A stretch of DNA of 64,000 bases from Parafilimonas sp. (GCA_017856455.1 JAFMEZ010000003.1:1-64000), one strand, 5' to 3'; numbered from the stretch's first letter, positions 43,374 to 52,553 are shown. Notes: generated by a model from the letters alone, not told the origin. Made by a program: numbers and translations.

Positions 43374-44759
43374 TTAATCTTCTAATACTCTCTCTGCTTC
43401 TTTGATCATATCTTTTCTGATCATGTATTCAAAGTATCTTTTGTCATTCTCACTTCTTATACTTTGTACAAGTGGTTCATCCCAATCTGAAATCAATTTG
43501 AATTTTTCATTTACTGCATTGAACACTTCACTTCTGACTTTCTTTTGAAGTCCTATGTTTTTGTCTTTGACACCAAGCACATAGTTGATTTCATTGATGG
43601 TGGCAGTTTTATGCGAATTAGATTTCTCCAGCAACATACGTATCAAAGCTTTTTCAATATCTGAAAATTCAAATTTGAAATTTTTTGAATCTGACGATAG
43701 GGCTTTAATACGCTGTACTCTTTTGTCAATAATAATTTTGATAGATATAAAAGTTGAAACCAAAAATATAACTCCACCTAGAATCCATAGCCAAGTATAA
43801 TCTTTTATGGGGTTATATATATGTTCGCCAGTAAATTCAAATGCGTCTATATCCAAATGCACCGAATCAATTTTTTCAGATTCTCTGTCAATAGAATACA
43901 GTGTTTTATTTGTATGAAAGACCATGCTGTGGTCAGTTATTCTCATATAAAGCTGTGCGAATACATTGTCATTAAGTTTTAAAATTTTATTATTTAAGTA
44001 ATCAAAAAGGTATAATTGTTCAAAACTAAGTACAATAAGTCCTCTCTCTGTGCTAAGGAATAGATTAGATTCTTTTAATAAGTTAACAGCAATTTCTGTG
44101 GTATTACCTAAAACACTCCAATCATTTGATTTTAAATCAAATTTGTATGCAATTGGTAAAATTTTACCAATTTGGTAAGCGTTTTCTTTTAAAGCCGCGT
44201 TGATATCATATTGAAAGGCAGTGAAAAGTAGATTGTTTTTATAATCATGCCAGACATTAATGATTTTCAAAATTTGTGGTGCTACCTCAATATTTGTTTT
44301 AAGGACACTCCACTCCCTACTTTTTTCATCAAACTTTCTAATTAGTCCATTGTTTTTCCAAAATCCATACCCCCCATAATTATAGATGTCTGATTTGCTT
44401 GTGAAGTTGAATGAACCTATACAGTAATTTAAGTTTACTGTTTTGTCGATTTTTTTAAAAACAGCATTACTATCATTCAATTCAATTAGTTTATAAAGGA
44501 ATCCTCCTCCATCGTACCTCACATATATGTCATTATTTACTTTCATTAGAACCTGTTCTCTTTCCAAGAAGGATCCGTATGGAATTTTTAAATAACCGTT
44601 GGCAACTTTACTATAGATGGGATATATATATTGATTAGTACTCCTTAACAAGTTTAAAATTTTGACTTTATTTGTCTGAACTATTGAGTCATTCGCTTGA
44701 GAAAAGGTTATTTCCGATATCAGCAGGAATGAAAAAACCAAGGAAATAATAAATTTCAT
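43374..44759 (-). CDS. Membrane-tethered winged-helix protein with periplasmic propeller-like sensor
   Basis: A 461-residue protein I cannot assign to a named family. A signal peptide (MKFIISLVFSFLLISEITFS) leads to a periplasmic region of about 290 residues with repeated beta strands, including NYGGYGFWKNNGLIRKFDEK, SREWSVLKTNIE and SNDWSVLGN, suggestive of Kelch-like propeller blades. One membrane helix follows (YTWLWILGGVIFLVSTFISI, residues 322-341). The cytoplasmic tail of about 115 residues looks like a winged helix: SDIEKALIRMLLEK, TINEINYVLGV, IGLQKKVRSEVFNAVNEKFK and a wing LVQSIRSENDKRYFEYMI. This would make it a one-protein transmembrane regulator. A palindrome lies just upstream of its start. 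Function inferred from layout only. Confidence 0.75.
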   Translation of the reverse strand: MKFIISLVFSFLLISEITFSQANDSIVQTNKVKILNLLRSTNQYIYPIYSKVANGYLKIPYGSFLEREQVLMKVNNDIYVRYDGGGFLYKLIELNDSNAVFKKIDKTVNLNYCIGSFNFTSKSDIYNYGGYGFWKNNGLIRKFDEKSREWSVLKTNIEVAPQILKIINVWHDYKNNLLFTAFQYDINAALKENAYQIGKILPIAYKFDLKSNDWSVLGNTTEIAVNLLKESNLFLSTERGLIVLSFEQLYLFDYLNNKILKLNDNVFAQLYMRITDHSMVFHTNKTLYSIDRESEKIDSVHLDIDAFEFTGEHIYNPIKDYTWLWILGGVIFLVSTFISIKIIIDKRVQRIKALSSDSKNFKFEFSDIEKALIRMLLEKSNSHKTATINEINYVLGVKDKNIGLQKKVRSEVFNAVNEKFKLISDWDEPLVQSIRSENDKRYFEYMIRKDMIKEAERVLED

Positions 44760-44782
44760 AAAATATTGGTATTCAATTATTT

Positions 44783-44800
44783 AACAGGAAATTTCCTGTT
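44783..44800. promoter_or_regulatory. 18-bp perfect palindrome upstream of the winged-helix gene
   Basis: AACAGGAAATTTCCTGTT reads identically on both strands. It lies 24 bases upstream of the ATG at 44759, where a repressor or activator dimer could control that gene. It is a candidate operator; a self-regulating role for the tethered winged-helix protein is only a guess. Confidence 0.5.
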
Positions 44801-44867
44801 TATTAATTTTGGATTTATCTTATAAATATAGGCAATAACCTAGAAATTATCCAGTTACATAACCTAA

Positions 44868-44954
44868 ATGATCAATATTGACAATATGGTAAAGCAATTT
44901 TGTTTGACTGTAACTCTTGATTATTTGTCCAACATACTGTTTGCTAATTCATGA
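44868..44954 (+). CDS. Possible 28-codon ORF ahead of a terminator (doubtful)
   Basis: MINIDNMVKQFCLTVTLDYL and eight more residues, ending 13 bases before a strong terminator in the divergent gap between the winged-helix and M16 genes. The presence of a terminator in a divergent gap implies that something short is transcribed here. No ribosome-binding site is seen, so it could equally be a small RNA of which this ORF is a chance part. Confidence 0.2.
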   Translation: MINIDNMVKQFCLTVTLDYLSNILFANS

Positions 44955-44966
44955 TTAGGCACCAAC

Positions 44967-44996
44967 AAAAACCCATGTTTTAACATGGGTTTTTTG
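44967..44996. terminator. Strong terminator inside a divergent gap
   Basis: AAAACCCATGTT (44968-44979) and AACATGGGTTTT (44982-44993) form a perfect 12-bp stem with a two-base loop, followed by further Ts on the plus strand and preceded by As. It lies between divergent genes, where no annotated transcript ends, about 60 bases upstream of the M16 gene. It could stop a short RNA, or act as an attenuator for the M16 mRNA if transcription starts upstream of it. Confidence 0.85.
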
Positions 44997-45055
44997 ATGA
45001 CTGGTAATCAGTCCTGATATCTACTTATTAATTTTAACCCCTTAAAACCTTTGTG

Positions 45056-47869
45056 ATGAAGAATAAATTTTTAGGACTCCTTTTTATTTATGTTGTTTCG
45101 GTCTTTCAATCCTTTTCTCAAGTAGATCTCAATGCTGCTTTGCCCATTGACCCTAAACTTGTCACTGGAAAATTGACCAATGGATTGACTTATTATATCA
45201 GAGAGAATAAGAAACCTGAGAAAAAAGTAGAATTGCGACTGGTAGTTAAAGTAGGATCTATTGTAGAGGATGATGATCAACAGGGATTAGCGCATATGGC
45301 TGAGCATATGGCATTTAACGGCACCAAAAATTTCAAAAAGAATGAAATCGTTTCATACTTGCAATCTATTGGAGTAGAATTTGGAAATGATTTAAATGCA
45401 TATACATCTTTTGATGAAACAGTCTATATCCTTCCTATTCCAACAGATCAACCAAACAATCTTGAAAAAGGATTTCAGATTTTAGAAGATTGGGCTCATC
45501 AGGTAACTTATTTTGATGAAGACATCAACAGTGAGCGTGCAATCATTTTAGAGGAGAGTCGTTTGGGAAAAAGTGGTGAGGAGAGAATGTTTAAGAAAAT
45601 ATATCCTGAACTTTTTAAAGGATCTCAATATGCCAACCGTTTGCCTATTGGGGTTGATAGCATTATCAAGGGTTTTCAACCTGATGCCATCAGAAGGTAT
45701 TACAGAGATTGGTATCGTCCAGATTTAATGGCAGTAATCGTAACAGGAGATATTTCAAAAGAGGAAGCACTCAAATACATCAATAAACATTTTGGAGGTA
45801 TTCAATCAAGCAGTAAAAGAGTCAGAAAATATTTTGATGTGCCACCATATCAATCATCTAAAGCGATGATCGTAACAGATAAAGAGGCTACTGGTTTTGA
45901 TTTTGGTATTATATATCCGGCTTTTAATTTTAAGCGCGCTACGAATGTGAAAGAATATAAGCAAGAGATTATTGAATCGCTGTATTCATCAATGTTATCA
46001 AATAGATTACAGGAATTGGTAAAAAAAGAAAATCCACCATTTGTATTTGCCTATGCTGGATTTGATGGATATGCTAGAAATTATAAATCTTTCATGATTC
46101 AGGGAGTTACAGGTACTAACGATGTTCAGAAAGGTATTGATGCAGCATTGACGGAAGTAGAAAGAGTAAAGCGTTTTGGTTTTACTGTTGCAGAATTGGA
46201 AAGAGCAAAGAAGACTGTATTGAGTAATTATGAAAAAAGCTGGAATAACAGAGATAAGACAGAGTCTGAAAATTATGCGCAAGAATACATCAGCAATTTT
46301 ATAGAGAATGAACCAGTTCCTGGGATAGAGTATGAGTTTGATATGGTAAAGAAATTATTACCAACCATTCAACTTAACGAAATCAATGCGGTAACTGATA
46401 GCTATAAAAATGAAAAAAATCGTTTCAGTTTTGTAATGGGGCCGGATGCATCAACAATTAAACTACCATCTGAGTCAGATATCGTAAAGATGTTGGATGC
46501 CAAGTCGGCCGATGCAAATATTAAACCATATGAAGAAAAAGCAATTGCTTCTTCATTGCTGAGTGTTGAACCCAAGGCAGGAAAAATTATTTCGACAACA
46601 AAAAATACAGTTTTAGGTACAACTGAACTTACACTTTCCAATGGGGTGAAAGTAACTTTAAAGCGAACTGATTTTAAAGATGATCAGATTCTACTCAATG
46701 GATCTCGTTATGGTGGCACCACAAATTATGGTTTGAAGGATAAGTATAGTGCAGAAAATGCAGTTGCTATTGTTTCAAGCATGGGAATCGGTGCCTTTAG
46801 TCCTGTTGATCTCGGAAAGGCGATGGCAGGGAAAGTTGCATCTGTTAGACCTTCTATGAGTCAGTATTCAGCAGGTTTTTCTGGAAGTTCAAGCAACAAG
46901 GATGTGGAGAGCATGTTCCAGTTGCTTTACTTAAACGTTACATCTCCAAGAAGAGACAGCGGATTGTTCAATGCTTATTTGCAAAGAGCAAAGGCTCAAG
47001 TTTCTATGTTGAAGTCGAATCCTCAAATCGCATTCATTGATACACTTTATACTGAGATATTCAATGGTAATCCATTGGCTCCCACAACAGTGCCCAAGAT
47101 GGAGCATTTTGATAAAATACAATTGGATAGGGTCATGTCAATATACAATGATCGATTGGGTGATGTAGGGGGGATGCATTTTAGTATTGTTGGAAGTTTT
47201 GATGAAAAGTTGATTACAGGGATGATTGAAAAATATATCGCATCATTACCTGCAAAAGGGAAGTCACTGTTTGTAGACAACAAGGTGAATGAATTTACTG
47301 GTGTAAAAGATTTCCGTTTCAGAAAAGGTAAAGAAGAAAAAAGTTTGATTGTTGGAATACTTCATGGTGAATTACCTTATTCAGAATCAAATGCTTTAAA
47401 ATTATTGGGATTAAGTGATGCATTGAACATCATTATTATTGAGGAAATGCGTGAAAAAATTCAAGGAATTTATGGAGGAGGCACCAATGTCTCACTCGAT
47501 AAAATTCCAGCAGGTAAATATCAGTTGGTCCTCCAATTGCCATGCGGACCAGATAAGGTGGATACACTCATCAAGGCATTCAACGCTGAATTAAAGTCGA
47601 TCGCTGAAAAAGGGATTGACCAGTCGTATGTAGAAAAGATTAAGAAGGCATGGGTTGAGAAGAGAAAGGTCGATATCAAGAAAAACGAATATTGGCTATC
47701 TGTTTTGCAGGCCTTAAAATCTGGGGAGAGAACAATAGATAGGGTTGTCAATGGCGAAAAATATTTGAATGCATTTTCTGCAAAAGATGTGCAGGATGCC
47801 GCCAAAATAGTTATGTCGGCCAAAGGCAAAATGATGGCCGTTCAGTTGCCAGAATCTCCAAAAAAGTAA
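45056..47869 (+). CDS. M16 family zinc metallopeptidase, secreted
   Basis: A 937-residue pitrilysin-family peptidase made of two fused M16 halves. I use the ATG at 45056, not the GTG three bases before it. Signal peptide: MKNKFLGLLFIYVVSVFQSFS. The inverted zinc motif HxxEH is in QGLAHMAEHMAFNGTKNFKK at about residue 80, and the distal Glu is probably in SERAIILEESRLGKSGEERM. The C-terminal half (FRKGKEEKSLIVGILHGELP; REKIQGIYGGGTNVSLDKIP) lacks a zinc motif, as usual. It should degrade peptides in the periplasm. A terminator follows directly, so it is probably monocistronic. Confidence 0.93.
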   Translation: MKNKFLGLLFIYVVSVFQSFSQVDLNAALPIDPKLVTGKLTNGLTYYIRENKKPEKKVELRLVVKVGSIVEDDDQQGLAHMAEHMAFNGTKNFKKNEIVSYLQSIGVEFGNDLNAYTSFDETVYILPIPTDQPNNLEKGFQILEDWAHQVTYFDEDINSERAIILEESRLGKSGEERMFKKIYPELFKGSQYANRLPIGVDSIIKGFQPDAIRRYYRDWYRPDLMAVIVTGDISKEEALKYINKHFGGIQSSSKRVRKYFDVPPYQSSKAMIVTDKEATGFDFGIIYPAFNFKRATNVKEYKQEIIESLYSSMLSNRLQELVKKENPPFVFAYAGFDGYARNYKSFMIQGVTGTNDVQKGIDAALTEVERVKRFGFTVAELERAKKTVLSNYEKSWNNRDKTESENYAQEYISNFIENEPVPGIEYEFDMVKKLLPTIQLNEINAVTDSYKNEKNRFSFVMGPDASTIKLPSESDIVKMLDAKSADANIKPYEEKAIASSLLSVEPKAGKIISTTKNTVLGTTELTLSNGVKVTLKRTDFKDDQILLNGSRYGGTTNYGLKDKYSAENAVAIVSSMGIGAFSPVDLGKAMAGKVASVRPSMSQYSAGFSGSSSNKDVESMFQLLYLNVTSPRRDSGLFNAYLQRAKAQVSMLKSNPQIAFIDTLYTEIFNGNPLAPTTVPKMEHFDKIQLDRVMSIYNDRLGDVGGMHFSIVGSFDEKLITGMIEKYIASLPAKGKSLFVDNKVNEFTGVKDFRFRKGKEEKSLIVGILHGELPYSESNALKLLGLSDALNIIIIEEMREKIQGIYGGGTNVSLDKIPAGKYQLVLQLPCGPDKVDTLIKAFNAELKSIAEKGIDQSYVEKIKKAWVEKRKVDIKKNEYWLSVLQALKSGERTIDRVVNGEKYLNAFSAKDVQDAAKIVMSAKGKMMAVQLPESPKK

Positions 47870-47879
47870 CTTTTGAACC

Positions 47880-47911
47880 AATAAGGGGCTTAAATGCCCC
47901 TTATTTTTTTG
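47880..47911 (+). terminator. Rho-independent terminator after the M16 gene
   Basis: AATAAGGGGC and GCCCCTTATT form a perfect 10-bp stem around TTAAAT, and Ts follow on the plus strand. It starts 11 bases after the M16 stop. Confidence 0.95.
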
Positions 47912-47925
47912 AATCTTACGAAAAC

Positions 47926-47950
47926 GGGAATAAATTCTTAAAATATTCCC
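47926..47950. promoter_or_regulatory. Inverted repeat upstream of the secretion-operon promoter
   Basis: GGGAATA (47926-47932) and TATTCCC (47944-47950) are perfect inverted copies 11 bases apart. They end seven bases before the TTG of the predicted promoter, a place suited to an activator. Candidate site only. Confidence 0.4.
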
Positions 47951-47956
47951 TATGAG

Positions 47957-47987
47957 TTGTTGAAACTATCGTTCCAATTTAGTTTTG
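47957..47987 (+). promoter_or_regulatory. Predicted Bacteroidota promoter of the type I secretion operon
   Basis: TTGTTG at 47957-47962 and TAGTTTTG at 47980-47987 match the -33 TTG and -7 TAnnTTTG consensus of this phylum; the spacer is 17 or 20 bases depending on which TTG is used. The start codon is 86 bases beyond the -7 element, giving a leader of about 80 bases. Confidence 0.65.
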
Positions 47988-48073
47988 CAGGATTGAACAT
48001 TTCCACTATATCATTTGTTTTCAAATGGTTATAAAAATGATCAAGGCTCCCGTTGTAGTTCTAAACTAATCCG

Positions 48074-49798
48074 ATGGCAATTTTAAAAGAATCAGTTTCC
48101 CTGAGTGGGGCACTCAAAAAATTTTTTCAGGTAATTCGACTTGAAAAAAAGGAAGTATCTGCCATCTATTTTTATTCCATTTTGAGTGGATTGATTCAAC
48201 TTTCTCTTCCATTAGGTATACAGGCGATCATCAATTTTGCACAGGCAGCGGCAGGATCTGGACGTCTTCCTGTTTCCATAGGAATATTAATTGCCCTGGT
48301 ATTGGGCGGGGTGTTGGTTGCTGGCATATTGCAGGTCAATCAAATGAAGATCATTGAAAAAATCCAACAACGACTTTTTACCAGATACGCATTTGAATTT
48401 AGTTTTAAAATTCCCAGGGTTGATTCCAACGCGATCAATCATTACCATTTTCCAGAATTGGTGAATCGATTTTTTGAAACAGTTACTTTACAGAAGGGGT
48501 TGTCTAAATTTTTGCTGGATATCCCTATGGCAATCATCCAAATTCTATTTGGATTGATATTATTATCGTTCTATAATCCCACATTCATTTTTTTAGGACT
48601 GTTACTCTTTATGCTTTTATACCTTGTTTTGTATTTCACTGCAAAACGTGGTTTGGCAGAGTCCATGAACGAGAGTGACTATAAATATAAAGTTGCGGGA
48701 TGGATGCAGGAGGTTGCAAGAGCTTTTAAGAGTTTTAAGGTTTCCGGAATGCATAATCTCCATTTGAAAAAGACGGATGAATATCTTGAAGGATACATAG
48801 CTTCTAAAACTGCACATTTTAAAACACTTGCTTACCAGTATTGGAGCCTGATCATTTTTAAATTATTGATCAGTGCAACGATGTTGATTATTGGATCTGT
48901 ACTCTTGGTTAACCAGCAGTTAAATGTTGGTCAATTTATTGCTGCTGAGATTGTTATTTTGTTGGTATTGAATGCAGTTGAAAAATTGATATTGAATTTA
49001 GAAAATGCATATGATCTGCTCACCGGACTGGAAAAAATAAGTAAAATAACTGATCAGCCTAGTGAGTCTGAAGGAAACATCAAGTTCGAGTCAACCCATT
49101 CAGGAATCACGATTTCTTCTCACAATATTGATTTTTCATATGACGAGGGACATCAAGTATTAAAAGATATAAACATAAATATTGCACCAGGTCAAAAAGT
49201 ATGCATCATGGGTGATGCGGCATCAGGTAAATCGACATTGATGGAATTATTGACTGGTAATCTAAAGTCCTTTGAAGGGAATCTGCTTATTAACAATATT
49301 CCTATCAATAACCTTGATATGGATTCATACCGAAGACATATTGGTGTCTTCTATGATGAGCAGGATATTTTCTATGCAAGTCTTATGGACAATATCTGTA
49401 TGGGCAATACTTCCATCACAGCCAATGAACTCATGCAACTAGCAGATGTAATTGGATTAAAGGAATACATCAATCAGTTGCCGAATGGTCTCGACACTAT
49501 GTTGGAACCTACCGGTAAGGGATTGAGTACCATTATTGCAAAAAAGGTTTTGTTATTGAGGACTATTGTCAATCAGCCTAAACTACTCTTGTTAGACGAG
49601 CCATTTGAGTTAGCAGGCGCCGAGTCGAGTAAAAATATAAGTGACTATTTACTTACGTTGAAAAACATAACAACAGTAGTCATTACTGGATATAAACCAT
49701 TTGCTGAGAAAGCAGATCTTGTAATTTGGATGGACCATGGCAAGATAAAACATATGGGTTCACCTTCTGAAGTTTTCACTAAACATGGGATTGCATGA
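48074..49798 (+). CDS. Type I secretion ABC transporter/ATPase with degenerate signature
   Basis: A 574-residue fusion of an ABC exporter membrane domain (about six helices, from IYFYSILSGLIQLSLPLGIQ to IGSVLLVNQQLNVGQFIAAE) and an ATPase domain. There is no C39 peptidase domain at the N-terminus. Walker A is MGDAASGKSTLMEL and Walker B is [13 protein letters not shown]. The LSGGQ signature is altered to GLSTIIAKKVLLLRT, and the H-loop His appears lost (VVITGYKPFAEKADLVIWMD). Similar departures occur in a Bacteroidota subfamily, so this may be its normal state. The stop overlaps the HlyD gene's start (ATGA). Inner-membrane energy source of the secretion trio. Confidence 0.88.
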   Translation: MAILKESVSLSGALKKFFQVIRLEKKEVSAIYFYSILSGLIQLSLPLGIQAIINFAQAAAGSGRLPVSIGILIALVLGGVLVAGILQVNQMKIIEKIQQRLFTRYAFEFSFKIPRVDSNAINHYHFPELVNRFFETVTLQKGLSKFLLDIPMAIIQILFGLILLSFYNPTFIFLGLLLFMLLYLVLYFTAKRGLAESMNESDYKYKVAGWMQEVARAFKSFKVSGMHNLHLKKTDEYLEGYIASKTAHFKTLAYQYWSLIIFKLLISATMLIIGSVLLVNQQLNVGQFIAAEIVILLVLNAVEKLILNLENAYDLLTGLEKISKITDQPSESEGNIKFESTHSGITISSHNIDFSYDEGHQVLKDININIAPGQKVCIMGDAASGKSTLMELLTGNLKSFEGNLLINNIPINNLDMDSYRRHIGVFYDEQDIFYASLMDNICMGNTSITANELMQLADVIGLKEYINQLPNGLDTMLEPTGKGLSTIIAKKVLLLRTIVNQPKLLLLDEPFELAGAESSKNISDYLLTLKNITTVVITGYKPFAEKADLVIWMDHGKIKHMGSPSEVFTKHGIA

Positions 49799-51147
49799 AA
49801 AAATTAGCAGAATCCATCATACATCAAACGGGTTTCCAACCTAATTCACCCAATTTGATATACAGGGCTAATAAAATCAGCAATGTAAAAAAATGGTTTT
49901 GGGGATTTTTCATTTTTTTAATCATTTTTCTGTTTTTGCCTTGGACACAAAATATTTCTACTTCTGGAACTGTTACAACACTGTATCAAGATCAACGTCC
50001 ACAAGAATTGAACTCAGTAATTCCTGGTAGAATTACAAAGTGGTGGGTGAAAGAAGGTGATTTTGTAAACAAAGGCGATACCATCTTAGAATTGGCAGAT
50101 GTTAAAGATGATTATCTAGACACGAACCTTGTTAAAAGAACTGAGGCTCAGTTAGAAGCGAAAGAACAAAAAATTATTTTTTACAACGAAAAAATAAATG
50201 CAATCGTTAATCAAATCGATGCCATAGAAAATGGTCGTGATTTGAAACTGAAATCACTTGAAAATAAACTTGAACAGTTCAAGAGAAAATTGGTAAGTGA
50301 CAGCGCTGAAGTAGTTGCAGCCGAAATGGAGAACAACATTGCAAATCAACAGTTGATTAGGGGTAAACAGATGTTTGCACAAGGTGTCATTCCTTTAACA
50401 GAACTCGAAAAAAGAACAGCGCAGCACAACAAAACAATGGCTGTTTTTACAGAGAAACAACAAAAGTATTTAAACACCAAGCAAGATCTGATCATTACAA
50501 AACTTGAAATGAACAGTGTTCAGCAGGATGCTGCAGATAAAATTTTCAAATCGAAAAGTGAAATCGCTATTTCAAAGAGTGAAATTGCTACCACTGATGG
50601 TGATGTTGCAAAAAATCAAAATCAACTATCAAACTATATTACGCGCGGTAAACAACGCTGGCTGATTGCACCACAAAGCGGACAAATCATTAAAGCAAAA
50701 AAATCGGGGATAAATGAAATTGTGAAAGAAGGTGAAATGATTGTAGAAATCGTACCCAATAAAGTAAATTATGCTGTAGAATTGTTTGTAGAGCCAATGG
50801 ATTTGATTTTGATCAATATTGGTCAGCCTGTTCGTTTGATTTTTGATGGTTTCCCTGCAATTGTTTTCTCGGGTTGGCCAAGGAACAGTTATGGCACATT
50901 TGTTGGAAGGGTTGTTGCGATTGAAAGCAACCGAAATGAAAATGGGAAATTTAGAATTCTTGCAGTGCCAGATGTAAATGAAAAACCATGGCCACTTGAG
51001 TTGAAATTAGGTGCTGGGGTAAAAGGATTTGCATTGCTTAAGAATGTTCAAATATGGTATGAGTTATGGCGTCAAATCAATGGATTTCCACCAGATTACT
51101 ACAAACCCGTTAATACAAGCGAAAATACTGATTCAAAGAAAAAATAG
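49795..51147 (+). CDS. HlyD family membrane fusion protein
   Basis: A 450-residue periplasmic adaptor. After a cytoplasmic N-terminus comes one membrane helix (WFWGFFIFLIIFLFLPW). A split biotinyl-lipoyl half follows (GRITKWWVKEGDFVNKGDTI), then a long coiled coil of about 180 residues (residues roughly 110-290; AQLEAKEQKIIFYNEKINAI). The second half reads LIAPQSGQIIKAKKSGINEI, and a beta-barrel domain comes last (VNYAVELFVEPMDLILINIG). This order is standard for type I secretion adaptors. It overlaps the ABC gene by four bases and precedes the TolC gene by two, so all three should be made together. Confidence 0.92.
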   Translation: MKKLAESIIHQTGFQPNSPNLIYRANKISNVKKWFWGFFIFLIIFLFLPWTQNISTSGTVTTLYQDQRPQELNSVIPGRITKWWVKEGDFVNKGDTILELADVKDDYLDTNLVKRTEAQLEAKEQKIIFYNEKINAIVNQIDAIENGRDLKLKSLENKLEQFKRKLVSDSAEVVAAEMENNIANQQLIRGKQMFAQGVIPLTELEKRTAQHNKTMAVFTEKQQKYLNTKQDLIITKLEMNSVQQDAADKIFKSKSEIAISKSEIATTDGDVAKNQNQLSNYITRGKQRWLIAPQSGQIIKAKKSGINEIVKEGEMIVEIVPNKVNYAVELFVEPMDLILINIGQPVRLIFDGFPAIVFSGWPRNSYGTFVGRVVAIESNRNENGKFRILAVPDVNEKPWPLELKLGAGVKGFALLKNVQIWYELWRQINGFPPDYYKPVNTSENTDSKKK

Positions 51148-51149
51148 GC

Positions 51150-52553
51150 ATGAATAAAAAGTATGCTTTCATTTTTATCAGCCTGATGATTTCAGCAGTT
51201 GAGTTGAAATCACAAAGCAATACATTATCACTAGATAATGCATTGAGTGTAGTTAGGAAATTTCATCCAATTGTCAATCAATCAAACTTGATCATTGAGC
51301 AGTCATCAAATGCTTTGCAGTCTTCAAGAGGACTCTTTGATCCCACATTGATGATCAATAATGAAAGTAAAACTTTTGATAATAAACAATATTTCAGTTA
51401 CTATAATCCAGAATTGAGAATTCCTACATGGTACGGCATTGATTTCAAAGCAGGACTCGAAAACAATACTGGTGATCGCATTGATCAATCGCTAACACAA
51501 AATCGAAGCGCATATCTTGGAGTATCTCTTGATCCCTTAAGGGGATTGATTTATGATAAACGAAGAGCAGCTGTTCAACAGGCAAGCAATATGATCAAGC
51601 TCACAAAACAAGAACAATTACTTGTTGTGAATGATTTGTTATTTGAAACGGCTGAGGCATATTGGAGCTGGGTAAATGCATACTTGGTCAAAAAAATATT
51701 TCAAGAAGCAGTCAAAACAAATCAGTTTCGTTTTGATTTCGTTAAACAAGCCTTTCAACAAGGTGACCGCGCTTCTATCGATACCATAGAAGCACTTGCT
51801 CAATTGCAGTTTGTTCAATCAATGAGATTACAAGCTGATTTGGACCTTCAGAAAGCGAGGTTTTTGTTGAGTAATTATTTTTGGACGGAACAAAATCAAC
51901 CTTATACTTTCAGTGATGAAATTGTTCCAGATACGATTTCTAGCCAATTTGATTATACAAAAATACAATTGCCAATATTGGACAAGCTACTTGACAGAGC
52001 CATGTTGGACCACCCTAAGCTGATTTCAATCGATAGGAAAAGAGACATGTTAGAGATAGATCGAAAAGTCAAGACCCTTGATTTGCTTCCAAGTTTTAAG
52101 GTCAATTATAATTTTTTGGGTAAAGGTTATTCATCATCAGATTTTTTTAAACAGGCGTTGTTTCAGAATAATTATAAATACGGTGTTTCATTTGGACTGC
52201 CATTGCTGCAACGCCAAGCTAGAGGCGAACTTGCAAAAACTAAAAATAAAATTGCAGAAATTGATTATGGTAGAAAATTGGTTGAGCTGGAAATTCAAAA
52301 TAAAGTAAAAAGTACTGTTGCTGAATCAACTTCTTTATTCAGCCAGATCAATGTATCTGCACAAAATTATTTGAACAATAAGTTGTTGTTGGAAGCAGAG
52401 AATATAAAGTTCTCAATGGGAGAAAGCAGTATGTTTCTTGTGAACTCACGTGAAATCAAATTGATAGAAAGTGAGCAAAAGCTGATTGCACTCAAAACCA
52501 AATATTTCAAAAGCATCATTGCGAATCAGTGGGCAGCAGGATTGCTCAGATAA
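51150..52553 (+). CDS. TolC family outer-membrane efflux protein
   Basis: A 467-residue outer-membrane channel protein. Signal peptide: MNKKYAFIFISLMISAVELKSQ. SLDNALSVVRKFHPIVNQSN is the usual TolC opening, and two long helical repeats follow (LFDPTLMINNESKTFDNKQY; ELEIQNKVKSTVAESTSLFS) separated by beta-rich inserts. It completes the ABC/HlyD/TolC trio. No substrate gene with glycine-rich repeats, a double-glycine leader or other known secretion signal is found next to it, so the cargo is unknown. The stop overlaps the convergent sialidase gene by eight bases. Confidence 0.9.
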   Translation: MNKKYAFIFISLMISAVELKSQSNTLSLDNALSVVRKFHPIVNQSNLIIEQSSNALQSSRGLFDPTLMINNESKTFDNKQYFSYYNPELRIPTWYGIDFKAGLENNTGDRIDQSLTQNRSAYLGVSLDPLRGLIYDKRRAAVQQASNMIKLTKQEQLLVVNDLLFETAEAYWSWVNAYLVKKIFQEAVKTNQFRFDFVKQAFQQGDRASIDTIEALAQLQFVQSMRLQADLDLQKARFLLSNYFWTEQNQPYTFSDEIVPDTISSQFDYTKIQLPILDKLLDRAMLDHPKLISIDRKRDMLEIDRKVKTLDLLPSFKVNYNFLGKGYSSSDFFKQALFQNNYKYGVSFGLPLLQRQARGELAKTKNKIAEIDYGRKLVELEIQNKVKSTVAESTSLFSQINVSAQNYLNNKLLLEAENIKFSMGESSMFLVNSREIKLIESEQKLIALKTKYFKSIIANQWAAGLLR

